Source of the DNA: Cladocopium goreaui
Taxonomy: Eukaryota > Sar > Dinophyceae > Suessiales > Symbiodiniaceae
NCBI GenBank assembly: GCA_947184155.2
Contig: CAMXCT020004035.1
Coordinates: forward strand, 211,001-275,000
Direction of reading: 5' to 3'
Length of the DNA: 64,000 nucleotides
In this document: piece by piece, positions 34,021 through 45,129 of the stretch
Layout of the letters: every line of letters starts with the position of its first letter
How positions within the stretch are numbered: position 1 is the first letter of the stretch
The notes under the pieces: generated by a model
What the model was told of the DNA's origin: nothing
The model's input: the letters and a program-made list of their open reading frames with translations, nothing else
Databases searched by the model: none
Position numbers and translations under genes: made by a program

Positions 34021-34279
34021 TTGGTAGGTTCAACAGGGTTCCGGATAAAGTTCCGGGAGGCTTTGGTGCAGAGCCAGGTCAGGCTCAACAGGGCTCCGGG
34101 GTTCCGGAGAAGGTTCCGGGAGGCTTTGGAGCAGAGCCAGGTTAGGTTCAACAGGGTTCTGGTGAAGGTTCCGGAGAAGGTTCCGGGAGGCTTTGGTGCA
34201 GAGCCAGGTCAGGTTCAACAGGGTTCCGGAGAAGGTCTGGGAGGCTTTGGTGCAGAGCCAGGTCAAGTTCAACAGGATT
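34021..34279. repeat. Minisatellite of about 66 bp, four copies
   Basis: Units contain GGGAGGCTTTGGTGCAGAGC, CAGGTCAGGTTCAACAGGG and TTCCGGAGAAGGTTCC. GGGAGGCTTT recurs about every 63-66 bp. It abuts the satellite block. Confidence 0.9.
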
Positions 34280-34289
34280 TGTGGCCATT

Positions 34290-37200
34290 TAACTCACGGA
34301 AACCGAGCTGAAGTGTTTCCAGCGCTTGGTTTGGCAGCAGGCTTCAGAAAGATTAGTAAACATAAAACGTTGCGGCTGTTGGGCATACCACCGAAGCTTG
34401 TTTTCCAAAGACATTTGCTGTGGATGGAAATTGCATGTCCCTTCAAAGTTGCAAGAATGCAGGGGTGAGGCATGTCACCCTGCCTTTGGCAGCATTGTAA
34501 GTGACAGCACACGAGATTTCTTGTAAAGAAGCAACGCCCGGATGTTTGTTTGAAATTTCCAGGAACAAATATTTTTCGACAAGGGCCACATCACCACATG
34601 GGACTTTCAAAAAGCAATGCTCTTGAGCTGCATTGACAGCTGGTGAGCCTCCATCCACATTGTGCAAACAGACAACATCACCAGAAGTAATTGTTGCCCC
34701 AGAAAAAGTTTACAACGAGAGCTCTGCATGCAAGGCATTCCCACAGGAACCACGCCAGCATTGCATAGGAATGCCGTCATCTTCTTTGTGGGGCCCCCTT
34801 TTTGCATTTTGTAGGCAGGTGCCTTCTCTAAACAGTCTTGACTCTTCACCCAATGTATAGATGTGCCCTGCGATGACAGACTTCCTCAGAGAAGTTTCCC
34901 AATAGGTAGTGTTGCACAAGACATTCCCATGTTTTCTAGTGCCTTTGTGCTTCCTTTCCATGGTCCAGCATGCAGGTAATTGGCCATGCCTCTGGAGACT
35001 TTGACTATAATATGAAGTGACCAGTGCATCTTTGGCTCGAATTCTTCCGACCAGTCAGCTGCAACAGTTGCCTCCAATGCTGCTTCAACAAATGAAAGCA
35101 ATTGCTTGTAGTCAGGCTTTTCCAAAGCAGGGATGGATAGGCGATAGTCCAAAACTTTGCACCAAGCCAAAGAGCAAGTTGACCCCAGAAGACAAATGCC
35201 ATTAGGCAAGCAACAAATTTGGACATAGTGTGCCAGCACCTGGTACAGACCCAGAATCTCTGAGGATGCATCTGAACTTCCCAGCTTTTTTGTGGCCTCC
35301 CACTGCTTTGGGCAGAAATAGCCTTTTCAAATTGCATTTGTGAATGGCAGGCTGGGCCCAAAGTTGCACAAAGCCATGTGCCTTCCAAATCTCAGCCACA
35401 CCACTGGAAGCAAGCGGTTGGATCCACAAAAACAAATACCTAGTTCAGCACACCATTTGGGCAGAGCCCATGCATATAATCATGCATGTATTGGGTGATT
35501 GGTCTCAGAAGGTTCTGGGACTTCAGCTTGTCACTCAGCAAGAGTGAATGCTGGGAATAATCAACCCCAGAAGCCTGGCTCCACCTTCTTAACTCGGTTT
35601 TGTTGCCCTCTTGCATCCTTGCCCACGAGGACAGGATTTCTTGGTCTGTTGCAACATCCAACAGAGAGTTTCAGTCTTTTAAGACCTCCCTGTAAAAGTA
35701 CCTCAGAATGAGGATGAGCATATTTGTTGTCAAACATGTGCTCCAGGATCAACCTGAAACATTGGCCAATGCTGGCTGCCAGCTGTGAGACTTGCTCACT
35801 CCTCTTCCCGAGCAATGTCAACCAACTTTCAGAATTTGACAGCGTGGCCCCAAACTGGCAGATGAACAGTAAATTGCCCATGTATTCCTAGAATTCCCTG
35901 CCAATTGGTTGCCAGGGTGCAGTTCATCTACATAAAGAATGCAAGACCAAGGGTTGTTGAAGGAACCAGGGTTGTTGTCATGTACCTTGTCAAAATAATC
36001 CGCAAAGCAGCCACCAGCTGCATAAGCACCAGCCAAATAGTTAAAGATGTTGGCAAATGCCAATTCCACAGGGTCCTCTCCCAAAATCATAGCTGAAGGC
36101 CAGCAATGACCTGCTCAACAAACTCTGATTTGTTTCCTTTTGTGACTAGCAGGAATGCCTTCCTGGGCTGCCAAAGTCAATATTGCTTCCGGGGCTGACT
36201 GGCTGCAAAATGGGATTCTCTGTTTAAAACTTTGCAATTTTGGAAAGTCTGGCATGGCTGGCTGGAAGCATTTCTTTGCAGAAAGGTGATAAAAGTAATC
36301 TTGGACAATGTTGGAGTATGACTGTGTGAAAGGCAAAAACTAGTGTTCCATGGCCTGCTGCGGAACCTGCTGCTAACATGGCCTCCAAATATGTCATTTG
36401 CAGATTTGGCACACATTGCCTTGGGCCAGGCCTTGCTTCATGCAGTAGCCTTGCAGAAAGCTGTGCCCACAATGCTGTGCTACTGATTCAAACATATTCA
36501 AACAAAAAAGCCCTTGCAGGCAAACGGATTTCAAATGATAGCTCTTGAAGCCAAAACTGAAAAACAACAAGCAGAACCAAGGGCAGCACTGCAAGTTAGT
36601 GGTCACTTACTTTCATGCTGGAAAATATGTCTAGATAAGTATGTCAAGAGAAAGCCTAAGCGTTTCTGTTTTCCCCCACTGCCTGTATGATTTACCATTG
36701 CTGTGTTTGCATGGTTATTTACCACAAGGCAGCCCACGATCTTTTGTCTGACCAAGGAAATATTTACACTTCCTTTTGTTCCCCTGCTGCCTTTCTTGTT
36801 ACCAGTTGTTGTATTCCTGTCTTGAACTGAGACTGAGTCCCCCCAAAGTAGGGAGACTGGCACTTGTCACAGCCACTCACACTGCCACGGCATCTCACAC
36901 ATCCATAGATTCCTTTGAGGAAAGCTGGCGTGACATGCTTCGCTTCCTCAGCATTCTTCTTCACAATGGCCTTTTGCTTGGGCTCTGCTTTGGCTAGGGT
37001 TTTCTTAGAAGCTGGCCTCTTCATGGCAGTATCCAAATCATTGCCCTTCCTCTTGGTGAGCATGTGTTTGGCCTCAGCTTCATAATCCTCAAGGCTTTTG
37101 CCTGGGTGCCATCATTTCCTCCAGCAGGTGCAGCACAGTCAGACGGTGCAGGTAGAGGCAAAACAGCTGGAACTGCCGGCAAAGCTTTGGGAGTCAGGAG

Positions 37201-38200
37201 TCCCTTGGGCCGGCCCCATCTGAGAGCAAGGAGTTGCTGGAAGGAGGCTTCTCCAAGCTATCATTGTTCAAGATTTTCTGGCTCAAGGCATCCAAAGCTC
37301 TGGCCTGTTTCTCCATCATGTCAAAGAGATGGGTGGTCACCATACTGTTTGTAGGATCTTTCCCTGTCGAAGGCTCTGCTGGCAACTGCTGAGAGGTTGC
37401 CTGTGGAGTGGCCACAGCCCTGAGTTCCTTGGCAGTTCCGCTCACTGTGACTTTCTTGGCAATGCTTCCAAGGTTTATCATATGACTGGTAGCGAGCAAG
37501 CAGAAAGCCTGCAAGTGTTTATGTTCAAATGGAAATATGTATACGTGTCCATACGTGTGTGTTCAGGGATTATGTCATGGCTAAATTTTGACTTCAAAAT
37601 TATCAGCTTGAAAGCAGCCATCACCAAAGATTCTACAAACCCAGTGCCTCCCCAATGTCGTGGGGGCTAGGTGGGTACCTTGCCAAACCAGCATGCAGAG
37701 GTTGAGCCACCACAGCCTCGAACGTATCCAGCACAAAATTTGTACATGTCAAAAACTGGAGGCAAGACATTGGTGATTTCACCTGAAGGCTGACCAAAAA
37801 GGATGTCAAGTACTTCTTGGTGTCTTCTTTGAGGCTTTTCAACCCACACACTTTGATTCTTTTGATCAGCATGTGGGTAGCATCAACTGTGTTGATGCCA
37901 TTCTGCATCTGCTGCCATTCGCTTTGGGACAGGTAGTTCCAAGGCGTGGTCATGCTTTGATTGAAGAGGCTGCCCTTGATTCGAGAAATGCTTGCAACTC
38001 TGCCTTCGTGTCAGCAGTCAAGATGCCATTTTGAACAGCATCAGGACGCTTCAAGAAGTTAGAAGCAGCGAGCATTTGGACACCATTCACTTTGGACTGC
38101 AATGCATTCGTGGCACCAGCTGTGAACCAGCGTTCCTTTGGTAAATCGCTTCCATATCACTAATCTCCTTGACTAAGTCCTCAACGTCCCAAGTAGCCAT
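34290..38200 (-). pseudogene. Frameshifted copy of a repeated dinoflagellate gene family, function unknown
   Basis: Starting at an ATG at 38200 (MATWDVEDLVKEISDMEA), coherent protein continues in shifting frames: LPKERWFTAGATNALQSKV, FLKRPDAVQNGILTADTKAE, then MTTPWNYLSQSEWQQMQNG, a Cys-rich GCVRCRGSVSGCDKCQ near 36870, an ILYVDELHPGNQLAGNSRN stretch near 35930, VLDYRLSIPALEKPDYKQL near 35140 and MERKHKGTRKHGN near 34950. I count at least four single-base frame changes, for example after DMEA and after SSIKA, too abrupt for introns. I recall similar sequences as a multi-copy, unnamed family in Symbiodiniaceae proteomes. The D, ERKH arrangement could belong to a transposase, but this is speculation. 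Some interruptions could still be introns. Confidence 0.6.
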
Positions 38201-40042
38201 GGTGATCAAAGGATCTAGGCTAAGGTGAGCCCACAATTCCTATGGGCCCACTGCAGCAGAAGCAGAAGAGAATTGATTCTGCTAACCTTCAAAGTTAGAA
38301 TTATGACAGCTCCTTTGGGCATGGGATAAAGGAGTTTAAGCCTTTACATGAAAGCCCCTTTGGGCAGAAACAATTTAGTTCACAAAATAAAATGAAAGCC
38401 CTATCAGCAAAACCTGTAGCAAGAGTCGGTGGGAATGGGTTCTGGGACCCTTTAAGGTTAGAAGCATATAAACTTCAGTGGGCTCTCATACCCAACCCTG
38501 GACCTTTACATGAAAGCCCCTTGGGCATAAACCACAATAGTTTCAAAATAGCAGGAAAGGCCACTGGGCCAGAAGAAAACAAGTACACCACATGGTGTTT
38601 TTTTAAAATATTTTTTCTCCCCCCACAGTATTTTGATTCCACCCAAGTATGTTTTCATCCAGGCTTTCCATGCACTATGGGCATACAGCTGCAGCTATCA
38701 GGCGCAGATAGCATCGCCAGAAGGAACAGGGACCCCAGCCAACATGTAACTGATTTTGATCAAGTTCTTCAGGCTGGCAGGCAAAAGATGTGGGCCTTCA
38801 TTCTGCTTGAAGTGCTCAAGAGCATCCTGCCTGAGCAAGCGAGCAATTTGTTTACGTCTATCCTCATACTACCTGAGTTCCCGTATGCTTTAAAAACATG
38901 ATGAGTTTCAACCTGGTAACCAAGAATCAAAGCCTGATTGATGAATCTCGACATACCAGAGGCTCTTCCATCCATTGGATGAGGTCCAGGTTTGAAACTG
39001 TCGAGATACCATTGGATCAGTGGCTGAACCCCGTGCCTGACCCCTATTACTGGACATCCTGACAGCTTACACCTTGACAAGAAATGCAAAGGACACATGT
39101 CTGATGCACTAATGGAACACCAAAACCTGAAGCATCAATGTGCTATACTTGTGACAGCTTCAAAAAATGAAAGCATCAATGTGCTTTTTGGCTTAAAAAA
39201 TGAAAGCCCTAAAGGCTGCTTATGTAAAAACTACATTATTTTTTTGATAGTTGTGCCAAATAGTAAACCAAATTAATATCAAAATCTGAACAGTAAAAAA
39301 TATACTATTGTAGGTTCAAGTTAAGGTTCTGAATTGAAATGCCAACTGTTTGTTTTCCAATTTAGATTTCTGAATTGACATGGAGATTGTTTGATTTTCA
39401 ATTTGGAATTCTGAATTGAAATGGTGATCGTTTGATTTTCAAGGTAGATTTCTGATTGAAATGGTGAATGTTTGATTTTCTATTAGATTTCTGAATTTAA
39501 ATGGCGACTGTTTGATTTTCAATTTAAATTTCTGAATTGAAATGGTGACTGTTGGATTTTCAATTTCGATTTCCGAATTGAAAATTGCGACTGCTTTATT
39601 TTCAATTTAGAAACAGAATTGAAATTCTTACTGTTTGATAGTTTATAAGGTTTTTTTTAACCACCCAGGCTTTGCTGGAGTCAGTAAGATCTTAGGCGAG
39701 TACAAGTGTTCAAGCCATACTCACCCTCCAAGTTCTTTTGCCATCCACACTTTTTGACGTAGCCCACCAAAGCTGCCACATACGCCTTCACCCGTAAAAC
39801 CTCTTCCCATCGTTATAGTAGGCATCTCATCCTGTGCGCTTCTCCAAGCTTCCAAGCAACTACTAGCCCAGAAACTTTCCTGAACCAACCTCCACTAGAA
39901 GTTCCTCGAGGAGGCACGAACTCTGGTACCTGAGAATGAACAATACTAAATGCATAGATCAAGAAACTTGAATCCCACACAGAAAGCAAAACCATAGAAA
40001 CATATGATGCTTGAGAAAATGCATGAATTTCCTATCAGATAC
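38201..40042. other. Non-coding stretch upstream of the pseudogene
   Basis: ACATGAAAGCCCCTTTGGGC occurs at about 38347 and, nearly, at 38507, and AATGAAAGC pieces recur to 39210, suggesting decayed repeats. The 41-bp array follows (39331-39642). Bases 39660-40042 show nothing clear. Confidence 0.4.
39331..39642. repeat. Tandem repeat of about 41 bp, seven to eight copies
   Basis: Units read GAATTGAAATGGTGACTG then TTTGATTTTCAATTTAGATT with scattered changes. Confidence 0.85.
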
Positions 40043-40522
40043 ATCTTGAGTAGAGGACGGCCCAGTCGAAGCTTGAGAGCCTTTTTGTTTGGTGCAATAA
40101 AGAAGCTTCTTCACCTGGTCAGGAGTACAGGTCAACCTCCCCCATTGCTTCTGGAACTGGACCAGGTAGTTCTTTGGGGATGCATGCTGCTGAAGCCTCA
40201 GAGGGGGTACTTCAGGAGTGGCAGGTGCCAACAAACCAACATCAGGGTGAACTGGCAAAACCGTAGTTGCACTGGCTGGTGAAGACGCGCAGATACCTGG
40301 ACTTGGGCCAGGTGCCATTGCCATAGAAGCTTCAAGTAGTGGTGCACCTGGGTGTTTGGCTTTAGAACCTTCCACTTCTCGCAGAAAACCAGATCCACTA
40401 CTGGGCTCACCTGGTGGCTGTTCTGGCAGGTCAGGCATCAGGCCATCCATCTGCAGCCTGTACGCAAAGTTCACCAAGAGGTCCAAGGTCTGCTTTTGCA
40501 ACTCTTCTTCATTCAAAGGATC
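40043..40522 (-). CDS. Long exon, 160 codons, Pro-rich protein of unknown function
   Basis: Excellent acceptor CGTCCCCTCTCAG, then DPLNEEELQKQTLDLLVNF and AYRLQMDGLMPDLPEQPPGE (helix, then proline-rich), a low-complexity Pro/Ala/Ser middle, and KNYLVQFQKQWGRLTCTPDQ followed by VKKLLYCTKQKG near the end. GAT/GTATCT closes it in phase 0. It may be the upstream part of the decayed gene at 34290-38200, or a separate gene; nothing decides. A second minus frame upstream (to 40995) is open but shows no signature. Confidence 0.5.
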
Positions 40523-41261
40523 CTGAGAGGGGACGACAGCGGGGCCAAAAACAATGAAGTGATGAGTATGACAAAATGAAGGGGTTGGCCGCCATCACCC
40601 TCCCTCTTCATCACTACAGGTGGAAGTGGTGGAACATGTTTGCATTGCTTTGTTGCTTGTGTTACATGCCCATGAGGTTCCTTTAAGGTTTTTTCTATAA
40701 AACTATGCTTATTACTGATATTGCAACCAGTTGAACAACTACAAACTCCTGACAACCAAAACATTCCCATGCATGAGCGCACAAGAGTCCCAAACTTGCA
40801 TGCGCATTCCAAAACTTTGTAGCTTGCAGGGATGGAAAGCAACACAATTGACACTGGAGGACTCTTCTGCTCAGAGTTCAAATTGGCGTGCGTTCGCGCG
40901 TGCTGGTGACAGCATCTCTTGGAGCAGAAAACGGACGCTGCGCAGGTTGAGGGGCAAGGGAAAAAATTGCGACTTTCTGTTGAACTTGTACACACATGTA
41001 GACATATTTACTTGTGTATATAGTATATATGCATATAGAATGACGTTTGATTACGTTTGTGCGAGGAGGAACGAAATAGACCCCAAAGGTCCCTGCCACA
41101 TACATATATATATATTCCCTATAGATATTTTGATATTTATAGACTCCCTTTCCGTAATGGATTTCCCAAAACGGCGGACAACAAGCCAACCAAATCATCG
41201 GCTGAGCAAATCCAGGGATATATCGGATATGGATGAGATGGGAGTTTTCTGCTTAGAATAA

Positions 41262-41374
41262 GAAACTAACCTGAAAATAGCTGTTATGTAAAACAGCCAA
41301 AAAAAAGGGATGCTTCCCCTCATCCTCACCATCATTCCAGTGACGTCACATTTTTAGGTCATGATGATTCATCC
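41262..41374. mobile_element. MITE family G, diverged copy
   Basis: AAACTAACCTGAAAATAGCT, CATTCCAGTGACGTCACAT and CATCCAGAT follow the family order. Confidence 0.5.
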
Positions 41375-42063
41375 AGATGATCATCAAGCGGTGTTTAAGA
41401 GGATATGATGAGATGTCACCGACCAAAACTGGCTGGACAGGAAAAACACCTATCCTGCGAGAAGCCCTGTTCAAACTGCCTGGCAAATATGTTTCACAAA
41501 AATTTGGCAAAAGGATGCGTGCCCTACAATCACAGATCCAACATGTGGTGTTTCTTCTTTCGATTTCCAACCGGCTATGTTCACCAAGCAGTTGATTTGG
41601 GACGATGTCCACAATTTTTTCTGCCATTTTCCACCAAAGCAAGACCTGGCCTGTTTCCGACTTCATCAGACACCTCTAGAAAACAAGAAGCTTTCTACCC
41701 TGATTACACCTTGATTTCCCATTTACGTGGGTCAACAAAACTTGAGAACAACAAAACAAACACCAGGCGTTAACGTGTAAAACGAAGAACTACAAAACAA
41801 CTTAGATTGCAAAAGAATGCCCATGTTTGGGATGATTCCCCATAGTTAGGGACAATCTTATTGATGGCAACTGATTTTCCGAGACGCAACACATTATGAG
41901 GGGTTAACAACCATTCAAACAAAAAAAACATGTTTTCATTCAAGCCCCCTGAAAAAAGGCAATATGAAAGGCTCTGCCCTTCTTGAAGGGCTACATACCC
42001 ACTGTTTCATGGCGGAAAAACAACGAGTTTTGGATGTTGATTCCCCCAGTCGAATTTCATAGC

Positions 42064-42175
42064 TACCCGGCCTGGCGAACGTTTACATAACGAACTGGAA
42101 ACTCACCCTGCTATTAATGGGTAAACTATTTCGACTGGGTCATGTTCAATAGCTATGTAAACGTCATAACCGGTA
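42064..42175. mobile_element. MITE family A, diverged copy
   Basis: TACCCGGCCTGGCGAACGTT to AAACGTCATAACCGGTA, with inner AATGGGTAAACTATTTCGAC. Confidence 0.6.
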
Positions 42176-42445
42176 TACCCATATTACCAAAAAGTAACTA
42201 TAGGGGTTATATGGATATAACATGATATAACTATAGAAATATAGCCATTTTCAATGGATATAACTATAGAAATATACAATTTTCAATAGTTTTCTGTATG
42301 TTTTACCAGGCCGAAATCAATCACTTGACCCAGCCTCTGTTGCGATCCATCCGATCCATCCCTTCAGACCCCGTTTGAACGACCAGCCTGTGGTATCTAC
42401 GATTGAGTCCAGTTTGCCCTTCACGTCCTGGGAAGTGACGACTTT

Positions 42446-42644
42446 CTGGTTGGTGGGGGCTACCTACCACTGTGGTTAATATACTGTTAATATATGGTTA
42501 TTATATGGTTAATGATGGTTAATAATAATCTGGGTGGTGGGGGCCAACCTACCCCTCTGAAAAATGATGGAGTGAAAGTCAGTTAGGATGATGACATTCC
42601 CAATATATGGGAAAATAAAAGCCATGTTCCAAACCACCAACCAG
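42446..42644. mobile_element. MITE family B with duplicated left end
   Basis: CTGGTTGGTGGGGGCTACCT at 42446 and again CTGGGTGGTGGGGGCCAACC at 42530, with a single right end CCAAACCACCAACCAG at 42644. The 84-bp gap is TTAATATATGG-like repeat. Confidence 0.75.
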
Positions 42645-43077
42645 CTTTTTGTGTAACCCAGAACCGATACACATCCTAATTTTGATCCAAATAAATCCAA
42701 GTTAATATTTAAATATGTATGTGTATGTATATATATATATACTGTCTGCAGAGAAACATGTAGACATACATATATATATATACAACTCAATCGAAGTTAA
42801 TCCAATTCAAGCCAATATCCATCCATATTGATTCATAGTTCCAATGATATACATTTCAATCCCAGTGACTACTATATATATATATACATGTACATACTAA
42901 TCCACATAAAATCAATTCTCGTAGAAAACATCGAAAATTGCCCCTTGCGTCCTGCTTCATGGGGATTCAACCCCCCAGTCAGGTGACCCCCGATGTTTGG
43001 TGATGCACTCTGTCTGTTACAAGGTCCTTGGAACTGGGAAAGCAATATGGTGTATCCAGACATGTGTAGGTTTATGT

Positions 43078-43745
43078 AAGTATGTATGTATGCATGCATG
43101 CATGGATGTATGCATGCATGCATGCATGGATGTATGTATGTATGCATGCATGCATGGATGTATGCATGCATGCATGCATGGATGTATGTATGTATGTATG
43201 CATGCATGCATGGATGTATGCATGCATGCATGGATGTATGTATGTATGTATGCATGCATGCATGGATGTATGCATGCATGCATGCATGGATGTATGTATG
43301 CATGCATGCATGGATGTATGCATGCATGCATGCATGGATGTATGTATGTATGCATGCATGCATGTATGTATGTATGCATGCATGCACTGGATGTATGCCA
43401 TGCATGCAATGGATGTTTCCATGCATGCATGCATGATGTTATGCATGCTGCATGCCCTGGATGTATGTATGTATGAACGCATGCATGGATGTATGCATGC
43501 ATGCATGCATGGATGGATGTATGTATGTAGGTTTATGTATGTATGTATGCATGCATGCATGCATGCAGATATGTATGTATGTAGGTTTATGTATGTATGT
43601 ATGTATGCATGCATGCATGTATGCATGGATGTATGTATGTATGCATGCATGCATGGATGTATGTATGTATGTATGTAGGTTTTTGTATGTAGGTTTTTGT
43701 ATGTATGCATGTATGTATGTATGCATGCATGTATGTATGTATGTA
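43078..43745. repeat. (ATGTATGC)-type tetranucleotide array, about 670 bp
   Basis: ATGT and ATGC units mixed with ATGG, interrupted by short breaks near 43385-43480 and by TAGGTTTATGTATG blocks. The GCATGCATGT parts are strictly alternating purine/pyrimidine. Most frames lack stops, which creates large false ORFs on both strands. Confidence 0.95.
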
Positions 43746-45013
43746 TGAATTTGTGTATGATTCAAGCCCAACTATAGTTATTAGGTATTATCAACTATTA
43801 TCATTGGTTACTGTCATTAGTTACTAGCATTAGCTAGTCTTTAGGAAACAATAGTTACTGATGATGTTAATAGTCTAGTATATTTTAAAACCATTATCAT
43901 GGTTAACCAATGGGTTACTATGGTTAAACATGATGATAGTCTAATGATGCTTATTAACTAGTCACAATGCCCATGATGGTAATATATCAAACAATAGTCT
44001 AGTTTATAGGTACAACTATAGGATAGTATAATAGTTGCAATCATAGTAAATATACGATTCTCATTGTAATCATGGTTTATGGTTTTAGAGTTACTGATGC
44101 CAGTGAAAAAATGTAAAATCATGGTTTCTAATGATAATGTTATTTGTAGTTACTAGTTATAGTAGTTATAGTTATGATGCTTGATATTGTATTAAACTAT
44201 GATATATTAAAACCATTACTAGTGATTACAGTTACCATAGCAGTTTACTGAAACCATTGTAAAGCCATAGTTACTAATGATAACTATAGTTATATAGTTA
44301 CCATATGTTACCATATAGTTGCCATATAGTTACCATAGTTGCCATAGTTACCATTTATCATAGGCTATCCTCTGGCAAACAAATATAGCTATGGAAAATC
44401 ACCATCTGTTACTAATGGTAACTGTATTTATATCCATGTATGATATATTACTGTACCATTCATCGTAATATTATGGATATAGTAATATATGGATATAACT
44501 AGTACAAGTACCATTGTAACATATCCTGGTTGGTGGTATACCTCGTCAGTTGGGATGATGAAATTCCATTCCCAATATATGGAAAAATAAAATTCATGTT
44601 CCAAACCACCAACCAGATGGTCATTTAATCAACAACAATGGTGATTTAACCAACAATGGTCGCTGAAAATCAATAAAAAATGGAAGTTTACCAACAACCA
44701 TTGTACCATTGTAGCATATCATAGTTATTTAGTTAAGATGGTGATCATAGTAACTATAGGGGTTATATGGATATAACTATAGTAATATAGCCATTCCAAA
44801 TGTAATATTACATGTTGTAACTATAGTTATACCCATATTATGGATACAGTAATATATGGATATATAACTAATATATATATATATATAATACATGTACCAT
44901 TGTAACATATCATAGTTATATCCATCTTACATATATATATATATCCATCATAGTTATATCATAGTTATACCATAGTTATATCATAGTTACATGTACCATT
45001 TGTAATATATCGG
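43746..45013. other. AT-rich non-coding stretch downstream of gene A
   Basis: Dense TAGTTATAGTTACCAT-type runs, a left half of family A (about 44365-44440) and a family B copy (44526). Confidence 0.45.
44526..44616. mobile_element. MITE family B, short copy
   Basis: CTGGTTGGTGGTATACCTCG to CCAAACCACCAACCAG. Confidence 0.85.
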
Positions 45014-45129
45014 CTAAACCATCCAAACCTCGCCCCCCCGGGCCCCGGCCTCCACGATGTCGCCGTATTTCTCGTGGGTCGTTTCCGTGACCTCCGAGGC
45101 CAGCGCCTCCGAGGACTCGGCCAAGTCAC
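45014..45129 (-). CDS. Gene A exon 8, terminal
   Basis: Acceptor GAAAATCCAG; the frame reads DLAESSEALASEVTETTHEK then YGDIVEAGARGGEVWMV and TAG. It accepts one base from exon 7 to make Ser. A GAG/GTTTGG donor at 45028 is also possible, so the gene might continue. High GC and strong third-position bias. Confidence 0.65.

Larger units (their letters stand above)
40523..43077. other. Non-coding stretch with scattered elements
   Basis: Family G (41262), A (42064) and nested B (42446) copies. The plus ORF at 40731-41261 and other frames here lack splice signals or family resemblance. Confidence 0.4.

Noticed and set aside
43078-43745. CRISPR-like regularity
   Set aside because: No spacers; it is a simple tandem repeat in a eukaryotic context.
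43017-43771. Large open frames on both strands made of MHACMYVC or HTYIHACMHA repeats
   Set aside because: They are produced by the tetranucleotide array, which lacks stops in most frames; no independent coding signal.
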